64,000 nt of DNA from Pseudomonas viridiflava (lineage in GTDB: Bacteria > Pseudomonadota > Gammaproteobacteria > Pseudomonadales > Pseudomonadaceae). The DNA lies in NCBI RefSeq assembly GCF_900590755.1, contig NZ_UUOC01000001.1, forward strand, positions 310,001 to 374,000, written 5' to 3'. Below are positions 42,897 to 52,247 of this stretch, in pieces. The translations under genes were made by a program, and so were the position numbers. How positions within the stretch are numbered: the first letter of the stretch is position 1; every line of letters begins with the position of its first letter. The notes under the pieces are model-generated. The model saw only the letters and a program-made list of their open reading frames with translations. It searched no databases and was not told the DNA's origin.

Positions 42897-45101
42897 ATGT
42901 GCAATAGCGATGGCTTGGAAAGCCTTGGCAGAACAGACCTTATTGCAGAGGTACTGCGCTTGCGGGCTGCCACTATTAGCCGGGGGCAAACTTTTCCCCA
43001 TACTGACGAAGCGAAGCTCGACCTCACCGCGACGCCCGTTTCAGATACAGCATTACGCGAGAGGCACGAACTTTTCAGAACCATCCTTCACACGATTGAG
43101 GCGGCCTTCGCCATCGTCGAAGTGAAGTTCGATGAAGACGATAACCCTGTGGATTACCGCTTCCTGGAAGCCAATCCCGCATTTGAGCGTGAGGCTGGCG
43201 TGAATTTGCGGGGCAAGTGGGTGACCGAGTTTGCTCCTGACCTCGAACCTTTTTGGTTCGAGATTTACGGCCACGTTGCCAAAACCCGCGAGCCCAAAAC
43301 TTTCGAGAACTACGCCGAGGCATTTGATCGCTGGTTTGACGTCAAGGCTGTTCCAGTGGGACATCCAGACGACCGCCGAATCGCAATATTCTTCACCGAC
43401 GTCACCGAGCGACGCAGGTCTCAGGAGCGGTTACGCACCAGCGAAGCATTGGCACGTGAAAATGTGCAGCGGGTGCAATTGGCACTTGCGGCTGGAGCCA
43501 TCGTCGGGACTTGGCACTGGGATCTTTCGAGCGGTCATTTCACCGTCGATGAGCCGTTTTCGGTGGCCTTTGGGTTGGATCCGGAGGTGGGTCGCCAAGG
43601 GCTAACCCAGGAGCAACTCCTGGTCACCGTGCATCCTGATGATCGCCCAGGAGTTACAGCCTCAATCGATAGAGTCGTGGCGGACGGCAGCGCCTATGTC
43701 CACCAATATCGCGTGCGCCGTGCAGATGGCGAGTATTACTGGATCGAGGCAAACGGTCGGGTCGATCGGGCTGAAGATGGTACGGCGCTCAGTCTGCCTG
43801 GCGTCCTCATTGATCTGGGGGAGCGCCGCGCTTTGGAGGCGGAACGTGATCGCGCGATCGCCGCACTGCGCACGCTCAATGAAACGCTTGAACTTCGCGT
43901 TGCAGCGCGCACGGCAGAGCTGATGGATGCCGAGGAAAAACTTCGCCAGGCGCAGAAAATGGAAGCGGTTGGTCAGCTCACCGGAGGACTGGCGCATGAC
44001 TTTAACAATCTTCTTGCTGGCATCTCAGGCTCGTTGGAGATGGTCACTTCTCGCATCGCACAAGGAAAACTGGCCGATGTGGACAAGTACATGGTGGCCG
44101 CTCAGGGCGCAGCCAGACGCGCGGCGGCACTGACGCACCGGTTGCTGGCGTTTTCACGACGTCAGACGCTCGATCCACGTCCCACAAACGTCAACGCATT
44201 GATGGACGGAATGACTGAGCTGATTCAGCGTACCGTTGGCCCTAGCATCCAGGTTCAAAACATTGGTGCAGTGGGCCTCTGGCCTGCCCTGGTTGATGCC
44301 AGTCAGCTTGAAAATGCACTTCTGAATCTGTGCATCAATGCGCGCGATGCGATGCCCGATGGCGGGCGCATAACCCTGGAAACAGCCAACAGATGGATGG
44401 ATCGAAAAGCGGCGGACGCCTATGACATGCCAGAAGGTCAATATCTGTGTCTCAGCGTGACAGATACAGGAACAGGCATGTCGCCGGATGTAGTCGCCAA
44501 GGCATTCGACCCCTTTTTCACGACCAAACCTCTAGGCCAGGGTACTGGTTTAGGCCTGTCCATGATCTATGGGTTTGCCAAGCAGTCAGGTGGACAGGTT
44601 CGGATTTATTCAGAAGTCGGCATCGGTACCACGCTCTGCATCTACCTGCCGCGTTTCTTCGGTGATGTTCAGGTCAACGACGATCCTGTATTCGGGGCGC
44701 CCATTTCCTCTACAGCAAAGGGCGAGACCGTTCTAGTCGTAGACGACGAGCCCACCGTCAGAATGATGATCGTAGATGCCCTGAGTGAGCTGGGTCATGT
44801 AGTGCTTGAGGCGTCGAACAGCGCCGAAGGGCTAGCCATATTGCGCTCAGGAGTCCACCTGGACTTACTTATAACCGATGTTGGTTTGCCGGGGGGTATG
44901 AACGGCCGTCAGATGGCCGACGCCGGGCGTGAGTTGCGGCCTGGGATACCTACGATTTTTATAACTGGATATGCCGAGAATGCCGTCATGAGCCATGGCT
45001 ACTTGCCGATTGGAATGCGTGTTCTTACGAAGCCCTTTGCAATTGACGGACTTGTGCTTCAAGTCCGGGAACTGTTGCAGCCAAAATCTCACGGGTGCTG
45101 A
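42897..45101 (+). CDS. Hybrid PAS histidine kinase with receiver domain
   Basis: 734 residues, no membrane helix. Two PAS modules (about residues 50-165 and 175-310; FRTILHTIEAAFAIVEVKFD, YWIEANGRVDRAEDG), HisKA with H-box GLAHDFNNLLAG (His ~366), HATPase with DTGTGMSPDV and GTGLGLSMIYG, and a C-terminal receiver (VLVVDDEPTVRMM, phospho-Asp in LLITDVGLPGG). It is probably a soluble light, redox or ligand sensor feeding a phosphorelay; the cognate partner is not next to it. ATG 42897 has GGGGA 6 nt upstream. The frame follows directly on the ParA remnant. Confidence 0.9.
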   Translation: MCNSDGLESLGRTDLIAEVLRLRAATISRGQTFPHTDEAKLDLTATPVSDTALRERHELFRTILHTIEAAFAIVEVKFDEDDNPVDYRFLEANPAFEREAGVNLRGKWVTEFAPDLEPFWFEIYGHVAKTREPKTFENYAEAFDRWFDVKAVPVGHPDDRRIAIFFTDVTERRRSQERLRTSEALARENVQRVQLALAAGAIVGTWHWDLSSGHFTVDEPFSVAFGLDPEVGRQGLTQEQLLVTVHPDDRPGVTASIDRVVADGSAYVHQYRVRRADGEYYWIEANGRVDRAEDGTALSLPGVLIDLGERRALEAERDRAIAALRTLNETLELRVAARTAELMDAEEKLRQAQKMEAVGQLTGGLAHDFNNLLAGISGSLEMVTSRIAQGKLADVDKYMVAAQGAARRAAALTHRLLAFSRRQTLDPRPTNVNALMDGMTELIQRTVGPSIQVQNIGAVGLWPALVDASQLENALLNLCINARDAMPDGGRITLETANRWMDRKAADAYDMPEGQYLCLSVTDTGTGMSPDVVAKAFDPFFTTKPLGQGTGLGLSMIYGFAKQSGGQVRIYSEVGIGTTLCIYLPRFFGDVQVNDDPVFGAPISSTAKGETVLVVDDEPTVRMMIVDALSELGHVVLEASNSAEGLAILRSGVHLDLLITDVGLPGGMNGRQMADAGRELRPGIPTIFITGYAENAVMSHGYLPIGMRVLTKPFAIDGLVLQVRELLQPKSHGC

Positions 45102-45296
45102 ACGTCATGCCCTGCCGCCGGATCCCTGCGGATGCTGAAACCGCAGACATCCAGATGCAGTAAGTTTCTTCAAAATTGATGTTCACTTGGAGCTGTTGGC
45201 TAAAAGAGCAGGCATGAAAAAAAACCGAGCCAGGCGGGTCGTTTTTCTGGTCGCAATTGCTATTTAAAAGCGCTCATCAAGCTGCAATGACTCAAA

Positions 45297-45785
45297 CTAA
45301 GTGGCTGAGGCCTTCTGGTGGAAGCGCGGCAGATGATGCAGAGCATACATCGCAGCATCCTTTTGCATTTCATGCCGGTCGCCGAAGAAACGATGGCGCC
45401 GGGTGAACACCGCCGTCCGGCCATCAATCACAAAGCCCCAGGCAAAGCAGACTGTGCCAGCAGGAATTCCGTCAACGTCCTCTGTACCGCAAAGGCCCGT
45501 CGTCGCGATGACCACATTCGCCGGACTATCACGCAATGCCCCTAGGGCCATTTCCTGAGCGACTTCGTTGCTCGTCAGGTTGAAGTTTTCTATCGTCTTG
45601 AAACTGACTCCAAGCAAGCGATGTTTCGCCTCGGGGGAGTAGACCACATAGCCACTTTCAACGACGTCCCCGCAATGGGGGACTTCGGCCAGCAGTGAGA
45701 TAATTCGTCCAGCGGTGCAGGACTCTGCCGTAGTCAGATACAGGGAATGTGTCTGCAGGTAAGTCACGATGTCTTCTGGCCTCAT
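45297..45785 (-). CDS. CinA C-terminal-type nicotinamide-nucleotide amidohydrolase (PncC-like)
   Basis: 162 residues, the CinA C-terminal domain alone. Motifs LTTAESCTAGRIISLLAEVP, ESGYVVYSPEAKHRLLGV and VVIATTGLCGTEDVDGIPAG are intact. It deamidates NMN to nicotinic acid mononucleotide in NAD recycling. Pseudomonas normally keeps a housekeeping copy near recA, which is absent here, so this is likely a second, more divergent copy carried with the accessory genes. Confidence 0.85.
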   Translation of the reverse strand: MRPEDIVTYLQTHSLYLTTAESCTAGRIISLLAEVPHCGDVVESGYVVYSPEAKHRLLGVSFKTIENFNLTSNEVAQEMALGALRDSPANVVIATTGLCGTEDVDGIPAGTVCFAWGFVIDGRTAVFTRRHRFFGDRHEMQKDAAMYALHHLPRFHQKASAT

Positions 45786-45895
45786 CGCAAGCTCCGGAAG
45801 TGAGTCAGATTTTAGTGTTCCTCAATCCTTCTTGACCCAGCAAACTCTAGAAAAGTTGTACCAACGCACTCCGTCGGTGTGCATCACTCTTTCCG

Positions 45896-47227
45896 TCAAG
45901 GAACTGGATTGGAAGCTACTAACCGCTTACGGCCAACCCTAGTAATGCCATAGAGCACTGCGCCGACTAACAACAGAGCTCCAGCACGTAGCCACGTTTC
46001 TGAGTTTTGCTGGGTCATCAGCAGCAGGCAGGACGCAATTGCCAGAACCGGTACCCAACCAGGCACCCGAAAATGGTCGTGTGAGACCACATCCTTACGT
46101 AACACTAGCACTGCCAAATTGGTGCTGATAAATACAAACAACAAAAGCAGAACGACTGTCTGAGCCAGAATCTCCAGCGATCCGGTCAGAGTCAGCGCTG
46201 CCGCGACGACCGTGGTGGCGAGGATGGCTACCCATGGCGTGCGCCGCTCTGGCAGCACCTTAGCCAGGACATCAGGCAACAATTCCTGACGAGCCATTCC
46301 GTAGGTGAGTCGACTTGCCATAATCATCGTTAACAAAGCCCCATTCGCGACGGCGATCAGGGCAATAAAAGCGAACAGCAAAGGTGGAATGCCCAGCCCG
46401 GATTTCTTGACCACTTCAAGCAACGGCGCTGACGAAGTCGTCAACTCATCAACGCTCAACACGGCTGCGGCGGCCACTCCGACCAAGACGTAAACTACGC
46501 CGGCGATGAGCAGTGCGCCGAACAGAGCCTTGGGATAGGTGTTGCGTACATCTCGGATTTCTTCCGCCAGATTGGCTGAGGTTTCAAAGCCGACAAACGA
46601 ATAGAACGCCAAGAGAGCCGCACCTAAAACTGCAAGTGCTGGACTAACGTCAGGTTTGAATTCCAGTGCTCGCGACATGTCCGCTGCACCTGTATTGAAA
46701 TACCAGGCTGCGGCGACCACGACGAGTAACAACCCGCTTACCTCAATAACAGTCATGACGATATTGGCCGACAGCGATTCCTTGATCCCTCTGGCATTAA
46801 GGAGTGCGATGACTATCAGAAAACTCAGCGCTGCCACATGCGGATGGACATTTATGAATGCCGCGAGGTAATCGCCAGCAAAGGCTAGCGATAAGCCAGC
46901 AGCGCTCGTAACTCCCGCCGCGAGCATGCAAAATCCAACCAGAAACGAGATCAGTGGCGATTTAAATGCCTTGCCAGCAAACACCGATGCAGCACCAGCG
47001 TGAGGATATTTCGTTACCAGCTCCGCATAGGATCCTGCCGTCAGCAGCGCGAAACACAACGCAATCAACAGCGGTATCCAAATGGCACCGCCTACCTCGC
47101 CCGCTATCGTACCGGCCAGCGCGTAGACCCCTGCGCCCAAGACGTCGCCTAGAATGAACAGCAAGAGCATTGGCCCTGTGATCACCCGCTTCAATGAGAG
47201 ATTCGGCTCGCTTCCTGAAAGGTTCAT
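45896..47227 (-). CDS. APC-superfamily amino acid permease
   Basis: 443 residues with about twelve helices. LLLFILGDVLGAGVYALAG is the APC helix-1 substrate/unwound motif, and GFETSANLAEEIRDVRNTYP is the helix-6/7 region. Imports amino acids or related amines. ATG 47227 has AGGAA 7 nt upstream; the upstream frame is discounted. Divergent from the DUF4142 gene across 434 bp; no regulator nearby. Confidence 0.88.
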   Translation of the reverse strand: MNLSGSEPNLSLKRVITGPMLLLFILGDVLGAGVYALAGTIAGEVGGAIWIPLLIALCFALLTAGSYAELVTKYPHAGAASVFAGKAFKSPLISFLVGFCMLAAGVTSAAGLSLAFAGDYLAAFINVHPHVAALSFLIVIALLNARGIKESLSANIVMTVIEVSGLLLVVVAAAWYFNTGAADMSRALEFKPDVSPALAVLGAALLAFYSFVGFETSANLAEEIRDVRNTYPKALFGALLIAGVVYVLVGVAAAAVLSVDELTTSSAPLLEVVKKSGLGIPPLLFAFIALIAVANGALLTMIMASRLTYGMARQELLPDVLAKVLPERRTPWVAILATTVVAAALTLTGSLEILAQTVVLLLLFVFISTNLAVLVLRKDVVSHDHFRVPGWVPVLAIASCLLLMTQQNSETWLRAGALLLVGAVLYGITRVGRKRLVASNPVP

Positions 47228-47661
47228 ACGTTTTTCCTGGGCGCTGACGCCGAGTCGTCGGGTCATCTAGGGGTTGAATAGCTGTTTGAACTGACCTGGC
47301 TGCGATAGTTGCGCCTGATTGATGAGAAGAACTCAGCCAGATGTTCGCGCTGCAGGCCTGATGCGCCAGCTGTAATACTGATAGAACCCTCATGCCTTCA
47401 CGGTATCTATCGATGTTTCACCCTTTTGCTAGAGTCCTGTCGCGCGATCCCGACTGCTGGTTTGCTTAACCTGCTCCCCGTCAAGAAAACCTAAAGCGAC
47501 CGCAAGCATCGCGCGAGCGCAGGCACAGGAATTTCCCGGCAGGGCTTACTGGGCGCGACATGAATGCACAATATTCCCGGAACCAATCATAACGCCCCAC
47601 GTCACAGGATTAGGGCAGTTAGAGGCCCGCTTTACTAGCGAGTTAGTTAAGGGAGTAATTT
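47228..47661. other. Divergent intergenic region
   Basis: Control region between the APC permease and the DUF4142 gene. I see GGGAG before the DUF4142 start but no confident promoter, operator or RNA. Small reading frames here look like chance. Confidence 0.5.
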
Positions 47662-48177
47662 ATGGCTAATGCAATCCGCAATACCACGCTGGCGATGTTG
47701 TTTACTTTAGGCTGCCAGGGCGCCTTCGCCGCTCAGGATAACGATGATTTTGTCGAAGACGCTTCCGCAAAAGGCGTAGCAGAAGTCGAGGCCGGCAAGC
47801 TGGCCCTTGAAAAGGGTACGGCTGCAGATGTGAAGACGTTTGCAGATATGATGGTCAAAGACCATAAGTTGGCAAACACCAAGCTCAAAGCTATCGCAGA
47901 TAGCAAAAAACTCGACGTCTCTGATGACGCCCAGCTTCTGGATAAAGCCAAATCAATGATTTTGGAATTGCGTAGCGCGAAATCGTTTGATCAAGCTTAT
48001 GCGAACAACCAGGTTAAAGCCCACGAGGCCACGATCAAATTGTTTGAGGACGAAGCGGCTAATGGAAAAGATGCTGAGTTGAAGGCATTCGCTACGCAGA
48101 CGCTGCCGAAGCTCAAGGAACATCTTTTGCACGCTAAAGAATTGGCGAAAGCGCATGGCGGTGATGCTGCCAAATAA
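47662..48177 (+). CDS. DUF4142 periplasmic/outer-membrane protein
   Basis: 171 residues: signal peptide MANAIRNTTLAMLFTLGCQG ending AFA, then a DUF4142 helical bundle (FVEDASAKGVAEVEAGKLAL, FADMMVKDHKLANTKLKAIA) with the conserved DH-type motif. Ferritin-like and often linked to stress or symbiosis genes. GGGAG precedes the ATG. Usually found, as here, near manganese catalase and YciE. Confidence 0.88.
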   Translation: MANAIRNTTLAMLFTLGCQGAFAAQDNDDFVEDASAKGVAEVEAGKLALEKGTAADVKTFADMMVKDHKLANTKLKAIADSKKLDVSDDAQLLDKAKSMILELRSAKSFDQAYANNQVKAHEATIKLFEDEAANGKDAELKAFATQTLPKLKEHLLHAKELAKAHGGDAAK

Positions 48178-48334
48178 CAAGGTATCCGCGTGCGGCAGGC
48201 AAGCAGCCTGCCCGCGCATTACCGCAAAGCGCAAAGTCGAAGCGCAGGAAGAGCTGATTGCCGTCCGTGGCCACCTGCTTCCCCAAGAGCAGTCAGTGGT
48301 AATTGGTCGAAGCTATGAAGTGGTCAACCGATGA
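48164..48334 (+). CDS. Possible 56-residue protein or gene remnant
   Basis: A frame shorter than usual cutoffs opens at ATG 48164, inside the end of the DUF4142 gene, and reads through EAQEELIAVRGHLLPQEQSV and VVIGRSYEVVNR before stop. The last ~35 residues look protein-like (balanced, helical), the first ~20 do not. It may be the surviving C-terminus of a lost gene. Family not recognised. Confidence 0.3.
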   Translation: MLPNNKVSACGRQAACPRITAKRKVEAQEELIAVRGHLLPQEQSVVIGRSYEVVNR

Positions 48335-48396
48335 GAGCTGTTGGATAACCTGGACTGCAAGGCTCCGATGCAGGCCGCAACGATACCGGCTGTGCA

Positions 48397-48424
48397 TAAA
48401 GGCACCTTCAGAAAGGCGCCTTAC
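48397..48424 (-). terminator. Terminator of YciE-like gene
   Basis: GGCGCCTT/AAGGTGCC stem with a 4-nt loop, followed on the minus strand by a short T-run (TTTATG). Located just beyond the YciE-like stop. Confidence 0.6.
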
Positions 48425-48428
48425 TCAA

Positions 48429-48926
48429 TCACTTTTTCAGTGTTGCGGCCTGGTCCCCACCCTCCTCGGCGATGGCAGACAATTTTTCGTCTGCTCCTTT
48501 TTCTTCAGCGAGAGTTTCTTTCAGAAGAGCGGCAGCTTCAGTCATCCCCAGATTCGTTGCCAATGCAATGAGAGTCCCGTAGCTGGCGATCTCGTAGTGC
48601 TCAACTTTTTGACACGCGCCAATCAATGCGGCATCAAGCACCTCACCCTTTTCTATCTCATCGAGGAGCTCTTTACTTTCCTCTACCAAACCCTCCATGG
48701 CGGCACATTTCATCCGCTTAAGCTTGAGACCCGCCTGTTCAACCAGTTGATCGATACGCTCGATCTGACCTTGAGTTTCTTCAAGGTGCGACTTGAATGC
48801 CTCGGCCAGCTTTGGATTAGTTGAGGCCCGCGCCAATCTGGGCAAAGCCTTGGTAATCTGCTTCTCAGCGCTATAGACATCGGAAAGCTCATGAATAAAC
48901 AAATCTTCTAACGTAGTACGGGCCAT
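48429..48926 (-). CDS. YciE-type ferritin-like protein (DUF892)
   Basis: 165 residues, four-helix ferritin-like bundle. N-terminus MARTTLEDLFIHELSDVYSA with the metal-ligand Glu/His pattern (AEKQITKALPRLARA, KSHLEETQGQIERIDQLVEQ, KVEHYEIASYGTL) intact. ATG at 48926 has GAGGTGG upstream; the longer frame is discounted. YciE members are stress proteins often next to manganese catalase, as here. Confidence 0.9.
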   Translation of the reverse strand: MARTTLEDLFIHELSDVYSAEKQITKALPRLARASTNPKLAEAFKSHLEETQGQIERIDQLVEQAGLKLKRMKCAAMEGLVEESKELLDEIEKGEVLDAALIGACQKVEHYEIASYGTLIALATNLGMTEAAALLKETLAEEKGADEKLSAIAEEGGDQAATLKK

Positions 48927-49238
48927 TATGCCACCTCGTGTATCAGGACAACGTTGATAAATATGCGGCTTTACCAGGATGCAAACCATCAATCCTTCCG
49001 ACGACTGCTACCGTCAGGCAACGTGTTCGTAAGCAGCGTTCCAACACCAAACTTCATTGCAACCGACACTCTGAAACCTCGGCAGGCGCTTCTGGCATCC
49101 TGATCATAACTTTTCATCGAGGACTCAAGCTTGGGGGCTATAGATGTCAGGCTTTGTTCTCCAGCTATGTTTATCATTATTAATGCGCCTCTATATTTAA
49201 AAGGGCTCCAGCTTTACTGAAGCCCCTCAAGGAAGTTA

Positions 49239-50117
49239 TCAGTTTTTACCCTGCACAAATCCCGAACCGAGGTCTGCCCCGGTGATCGGGTTAGCTTCAG
49301 GGTCAGACATCGTGCGCAGCTTCAGACTTTCCAAAACTTCGACATCACTCGGAGACAGATCTACAGAAGCAGAGCCGTCCCCCCCGTCAACTGCCGGCTC
49401 TGGAGATTCCACATACTCCCATTCATCGCCCTGGTTCCAAGGGCCGCGAACGTTCTGTTCACCGGACATGTTGAAGTATTTGTTCGTGAATCCAGGATTA
49501 CCCGGCAGCTTGCCTTGCGGAAAGTTAGGCTGGATAGAATGCAGGGCTTTCTCGAAAGACTTCTGGTGTGCAATCTCGCGTGTCATCAGGAAGCCCAGCG
49601 CATCTTTGATACCCGGATCATCAACTACATTCATCAAGCGCTCATAAACGATTTTGGCGCGTGCTTCTGCTGCAATATTGGAGCGAAAGTCAGCGGTTGG
49701 TTCGCCAATTGTATCGACGTAAGCCGCTGTCCAGGGCACACCCGCAGAGTTGACGAGAGGTGCGCCAGCACCATACAACAAGCTAGTAATGTGCGAGTCA
49801 TTACCTGCACCGTTGATCGCGCGATACAACTCACCTTCTTCCTGCACGCCTTCCGCCAGTTGGCCTTTAGCCCCACGATTGAGCATGACAATTATCGACC
49901 CCACTATTTCGAGGTGACTTAGTTCCTCGGTAGCAATGTCCATAAGCAGATCTTTACGCCCTGGATCTTCTTCGGCAAGTGCTTGGGTGAAATAGCGGGC
50001 AGCGGCTGCCAACTCACCCTGCGCCCCGCCGAACTGCTCTAGAAGTAGATTAGCGAGACCAGGATTCGGCTGCGCCACGCGAACGGTATACTGAAGACGT
50101 TTGTTATGTAAGAACAT
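49239..50117 (-). CDS. katN: Manganese catalase
   Basis: 292 residues, non-heme di-manganese catalase fold. Ligand motifs EELSHLEIVG (Glu, His) and TREIAHQKSFEKAL (Glu, His) are intact, along with AEARAKIVYERL. The enzyme breaks hydrogen peroxide without heme and is typically RpoS-dependent. TGAGGA lies before the ATG. Together with YciE and DUF4142 it forms the peroxide/general stress core of this region. Confidence 0.92.
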   Translation of the reverse strand: MFLHNKRLQYTVRVAQPNPGLANLLLEQFGGAQGELAAAARYFTQALAEEDPGRKDLLMDIATEELSHLEIVGSIIVMLNRGAKGQLAEGVQEEGELYRAINGAGNDSHITSLLYGAGAPLVNSAGVPWTAAYVDTIGEPTADFRSNIAAEARAKIVYERLMNVVDDPGIKDALGFLMTREIAHQKSFEKALHSIQPNFPQGKLPGNPGFTNKYFNMSGEQNVRGPWNQGDEWEYVESPEPAVDGGDGSASVDLSPSDVEVLESLKLRTMSDPEANPITGADLGSGFVQGKN

Positions 50118-50705
50118 GATATTTCCTCAGGCTGACTATAGGCATCCACTGCGCATCTGAACGTGTGCATAGGATAACGAGTACAGAGTTACGAGTGAGG
50201 TCACGACAAGAGATTGCAGATTTTTTTGTGGGAGGAGACAAGCGGTATCAATAAGAAAGTTCGATAAAAATTATCAATTCCATAGCAAGAGCAAACTAAT
50301 ATAGTGGCAATATAAAATCATTGATAGCGTCGAAACGGCGCTACGCCTATGTAAGTCTTTAATTTACAAACATAAGACTAATGTGGCCCACTGCGGAAAT
50401 TTCCGACTATCGCGGCCCCAGTTTCGGGCGACAGAGGTTGGTCCCTCGAATTTTTGGCCAGGCTCCATCGAGAACACCCGATGGAGCCGTTTTTCTATCA
50501 GATCCCGGTCGACTGAAGTCGAGCTACTAACGGCGCGTGGTACACAACCTCCGATCATCCTCAGGGGTCGAACACTCACAAAAACTGTTCCCCATCATTG
50601 AAACTGGATCGGCCCGCTCCTACCTACGCCCTGACCACGCGAAACCACGAAGCGAGGTTACGTGCATGAGCTGCCTTAGGAATTCCATACATCAGGAGAG
50701 AACCC
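50118..50705. other. 588-bp gene-free region
   Basis: Partly AT-rich (about 50220-50370). Contains a strong plus-strand terminator at 50461-50494 and an AGTCTT/AAGACT inverted repeat near 50355-50387, but no credible protein frame. A small RNA ending at that terminator is possible. It also carries the katN control region on one side and the psiE leader (AGGAGAG) on the other. Confidence 0.5.
50461..50494 (+). terminator. Rho-independent terminator without an upstream gene
   Basis: Perfect 10-bp stem GGCTCCATCG/CGATGGAGCC, 8-nt loop and GTTTTT. The nearest plus-strand gene upstream is more than 2 kb away, so it may end a short RNA transcribed from the AT-rich region before it. Confidence 0.7.
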
Positions 50706-51188
50706 GTGAAAACTCTCGAAGAAACCACCCCTACGGATAACAAATCTGCCGTACAGAAGTTCAGGATCCAGTGGTCACTCATGTCAGCTTACGAGCGCTT
50801 CGAACAGATCGTCGTGTTGGCTCTCGGTCTAATCATAGCGGCAGTGATCGTCATGGCGCTTTTTCAGCTCTACAGCCGGGTTGTGCCACTTCTGTTGGGC
50901 GGAGCTATCGACCCGCTTGATCACGAAGTATTCCAGACCCTGTTCGGCTCAATATTCACCGTGCTCATAGCGATGGAATTCAAGCATTCGATTGTAAGGC
51001 CCGCTCTGCGGCGAGATAGCATCGTTCAGGTTCGAACCGTGCTTTTGATTGCGCTGCTGGCGTTGAGCCGGAAATTTGTAATTCTTGATTCTGCCGTCAC
51101 CCCAGCGTCGACCATTGCCGCACTAGGGTTCGCGACGTTGGTACTGGGTTTCGTAAGCTGGATGCTGCGCGAGCACGACTCGAGGTGA
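50706..51188 (+). CDS. psiE: Phosphate-starvation-inducible PsiE-family membrane protein
   Basis: 160 residues, four membrane helices (EQIVVLALGLIIAAVIVMAL first) with the PsiE stretch FGSIFTVLIAMEFKHSIV and the C-terminal LLIALLALSRKFVILD. GTG start with AGGAGAG 5 nt upstream. PsiE is a stress-associated membrane protein of uncertain biochemistry that also occurs on transferable stress-tolerance loci. Confidence 0.88.
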   Translation: MKTLEETTPTDNKSAVQKFRIQWSLMSAYERFEQIVVLALGLIIAAVIVMALFQLYSRVVPLLLGGAIDPLDHEVFQTLFGSIFTVLIAMEFKHSIVRPALRRDSIVQVRTVLLIALLALSRKFVILDSAVTPASTIAALGFATLVLGFVSWMLREHDSR

Positions 51189-51222
51189 CCTTATCATCAG
51201 TCTATTCCAGGATAAGCATCGA

Positions 51223-51420
51223 CTAAATTGGCAGCATTGTTTCAACGGTGTTGTTCAGCCCGCTGGTCGCAAATGCTGCCAAGTTACTGATATCCGACCT
51301 GAAAATAATCTTCGTCAACTGGTATGCCGCAAATGCAGCCATTGGAGACGGCACCTTGAGCGAGGAATGGCTGTCATCACAAATCCGTTCTTCAAGGCCA
51401 ACCTGACGCGCCTGGCTCAC
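51223..51420 (-). CDS. Possible small protein downstream of HAD gene
   Basis: Frame of 65 residues opening at GTG 51420 with GAGGA 5 nt upstream, only 35 nt beyond the HAD stop on the same strand. It reads SQARQVGLEERICDDSHSSL and IIFRSDISNLAAFATSG. The frame continues open upstream into the HAD gene. Could be a real short gene or the remains of a longer one. Not recognised. Confidence 0.3.
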   Translation of the reverse strand: MSQARQVGLEERICDDSHSSLKVPSPMAAFAAYQLTKIIFRSDISNLAAFATSGLNNTVETMLPI

Positions 51421-51455
51421 GAGATCCTCGACGCTTCTACGCTGCCGCCACTTGG

Positions 51456-52178
51456 TTAGGGCCGGGACGCCACTTCATCCAGATGCTTCAACAGGTCGAG
51501 CGGATCTTCATAAACTCTCAACGCCCCCGCCCGTTCCAGCTCACCAATGTCGTAACCTCCGGACAGGAGACCAATCCCGGTGGCTTTGCAACGCCGGACG
51601 GCGAGCATGTCCCAGATAGCGTCTCCAATCACCAAACACTCTTCGATAGCGACATTCATCCGCCGCGCCGCAGCCAAGAAGAGGTCAGGGTCGGGCTTGC
51701 CATACTCCACGTCATCGCGGGTTATGATTTTGATTTCGTCGAAATTCAGGCCCAACACCTTCAAATTGATCTTCGCGGTGTCCATACCGCCGCTCGTAGC
51801 AATGCACCAGTCGAGATTGTCGCTGCTGAGCGATTCAAGAAGTTCCACAGCACCGGGCAGAGCAATTATCTGGCCCTGTAAGCGTTCGTACGCTTTGGCG
51901 TGTTTGTCACTGAGCCGCTCAGCTTGCTTCGCGTCGATGTCCAGCCCCGTTTCCCGTGACAGAGACTTCAGCATAAGTCCCCCACTCATCCCGATTTTTC
52001 TGTGAATACGCCACATGGCGAGCGGGATGTCTTCTGAATCGAGTGCTTCTTTCCAGGCGGCCACATTTTGGTAAACGCTGTCTGTGAGCGTGCCGTCAAG
52101 ATCGAATATGAATGAAGTCTGAGGTCTTATAGGGTTCTCATTTGCTTGGGTATTTAGGTAGGTCGCTAAGCGCCACAT
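51456..52178 (-). CDS. HAD-family phosphatase (phosphoglycolate/beta-phosphoglucomutase-like)
   Basis: 240 residues with motif I FIFDLDGTLTDS, motif II IATSGG, motif III Lys in KPDPDLFLAAARRM and motif IV GDAIWDMLA. C1-type helical cap after motif I (KIGMSGGLMLKSLSRETGLD). A cytosolic sugar- or glycolate-phosphatase; substrate undetermined. GGAGG lies upstream of the ATG. Located between psiE and the IS66 remnant. Confidence 0.9.
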   Translation of the reverse strand: MWRLATYLNTQANENPIRPQTSFIFDLDGTLTDSVYQNVAAWKEALDSEDIPLAMWRIHRKIGMSGGLMLKSLSRETGLDIDAKQAERLSDKHAKAYERLQGQIIALPGAVELLESLSSDNLDWCIATSGGMDTAKINLKVLGLNFDEIKIITRDDVEYGKPDPDLFLAAARRMNVAIEECLVIGDAIWDMLAVRRCKATGIGLLSGGYDIGELERAGALRVYEDPLDLLKHLDEVASRP

Positions 52179-52247
52179 TCAGTGATCGCCTCCACTCCAG
52201 GATGAATCCTGCTGCGCTTGTGAATACGAGTGCTACGGAAATCCAGT

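Noticed and set aside
46962..47393. 143-residue minus-strand frame
   Set aside because: Mostly a shadow of the APC permease start in another frame with no binding site.
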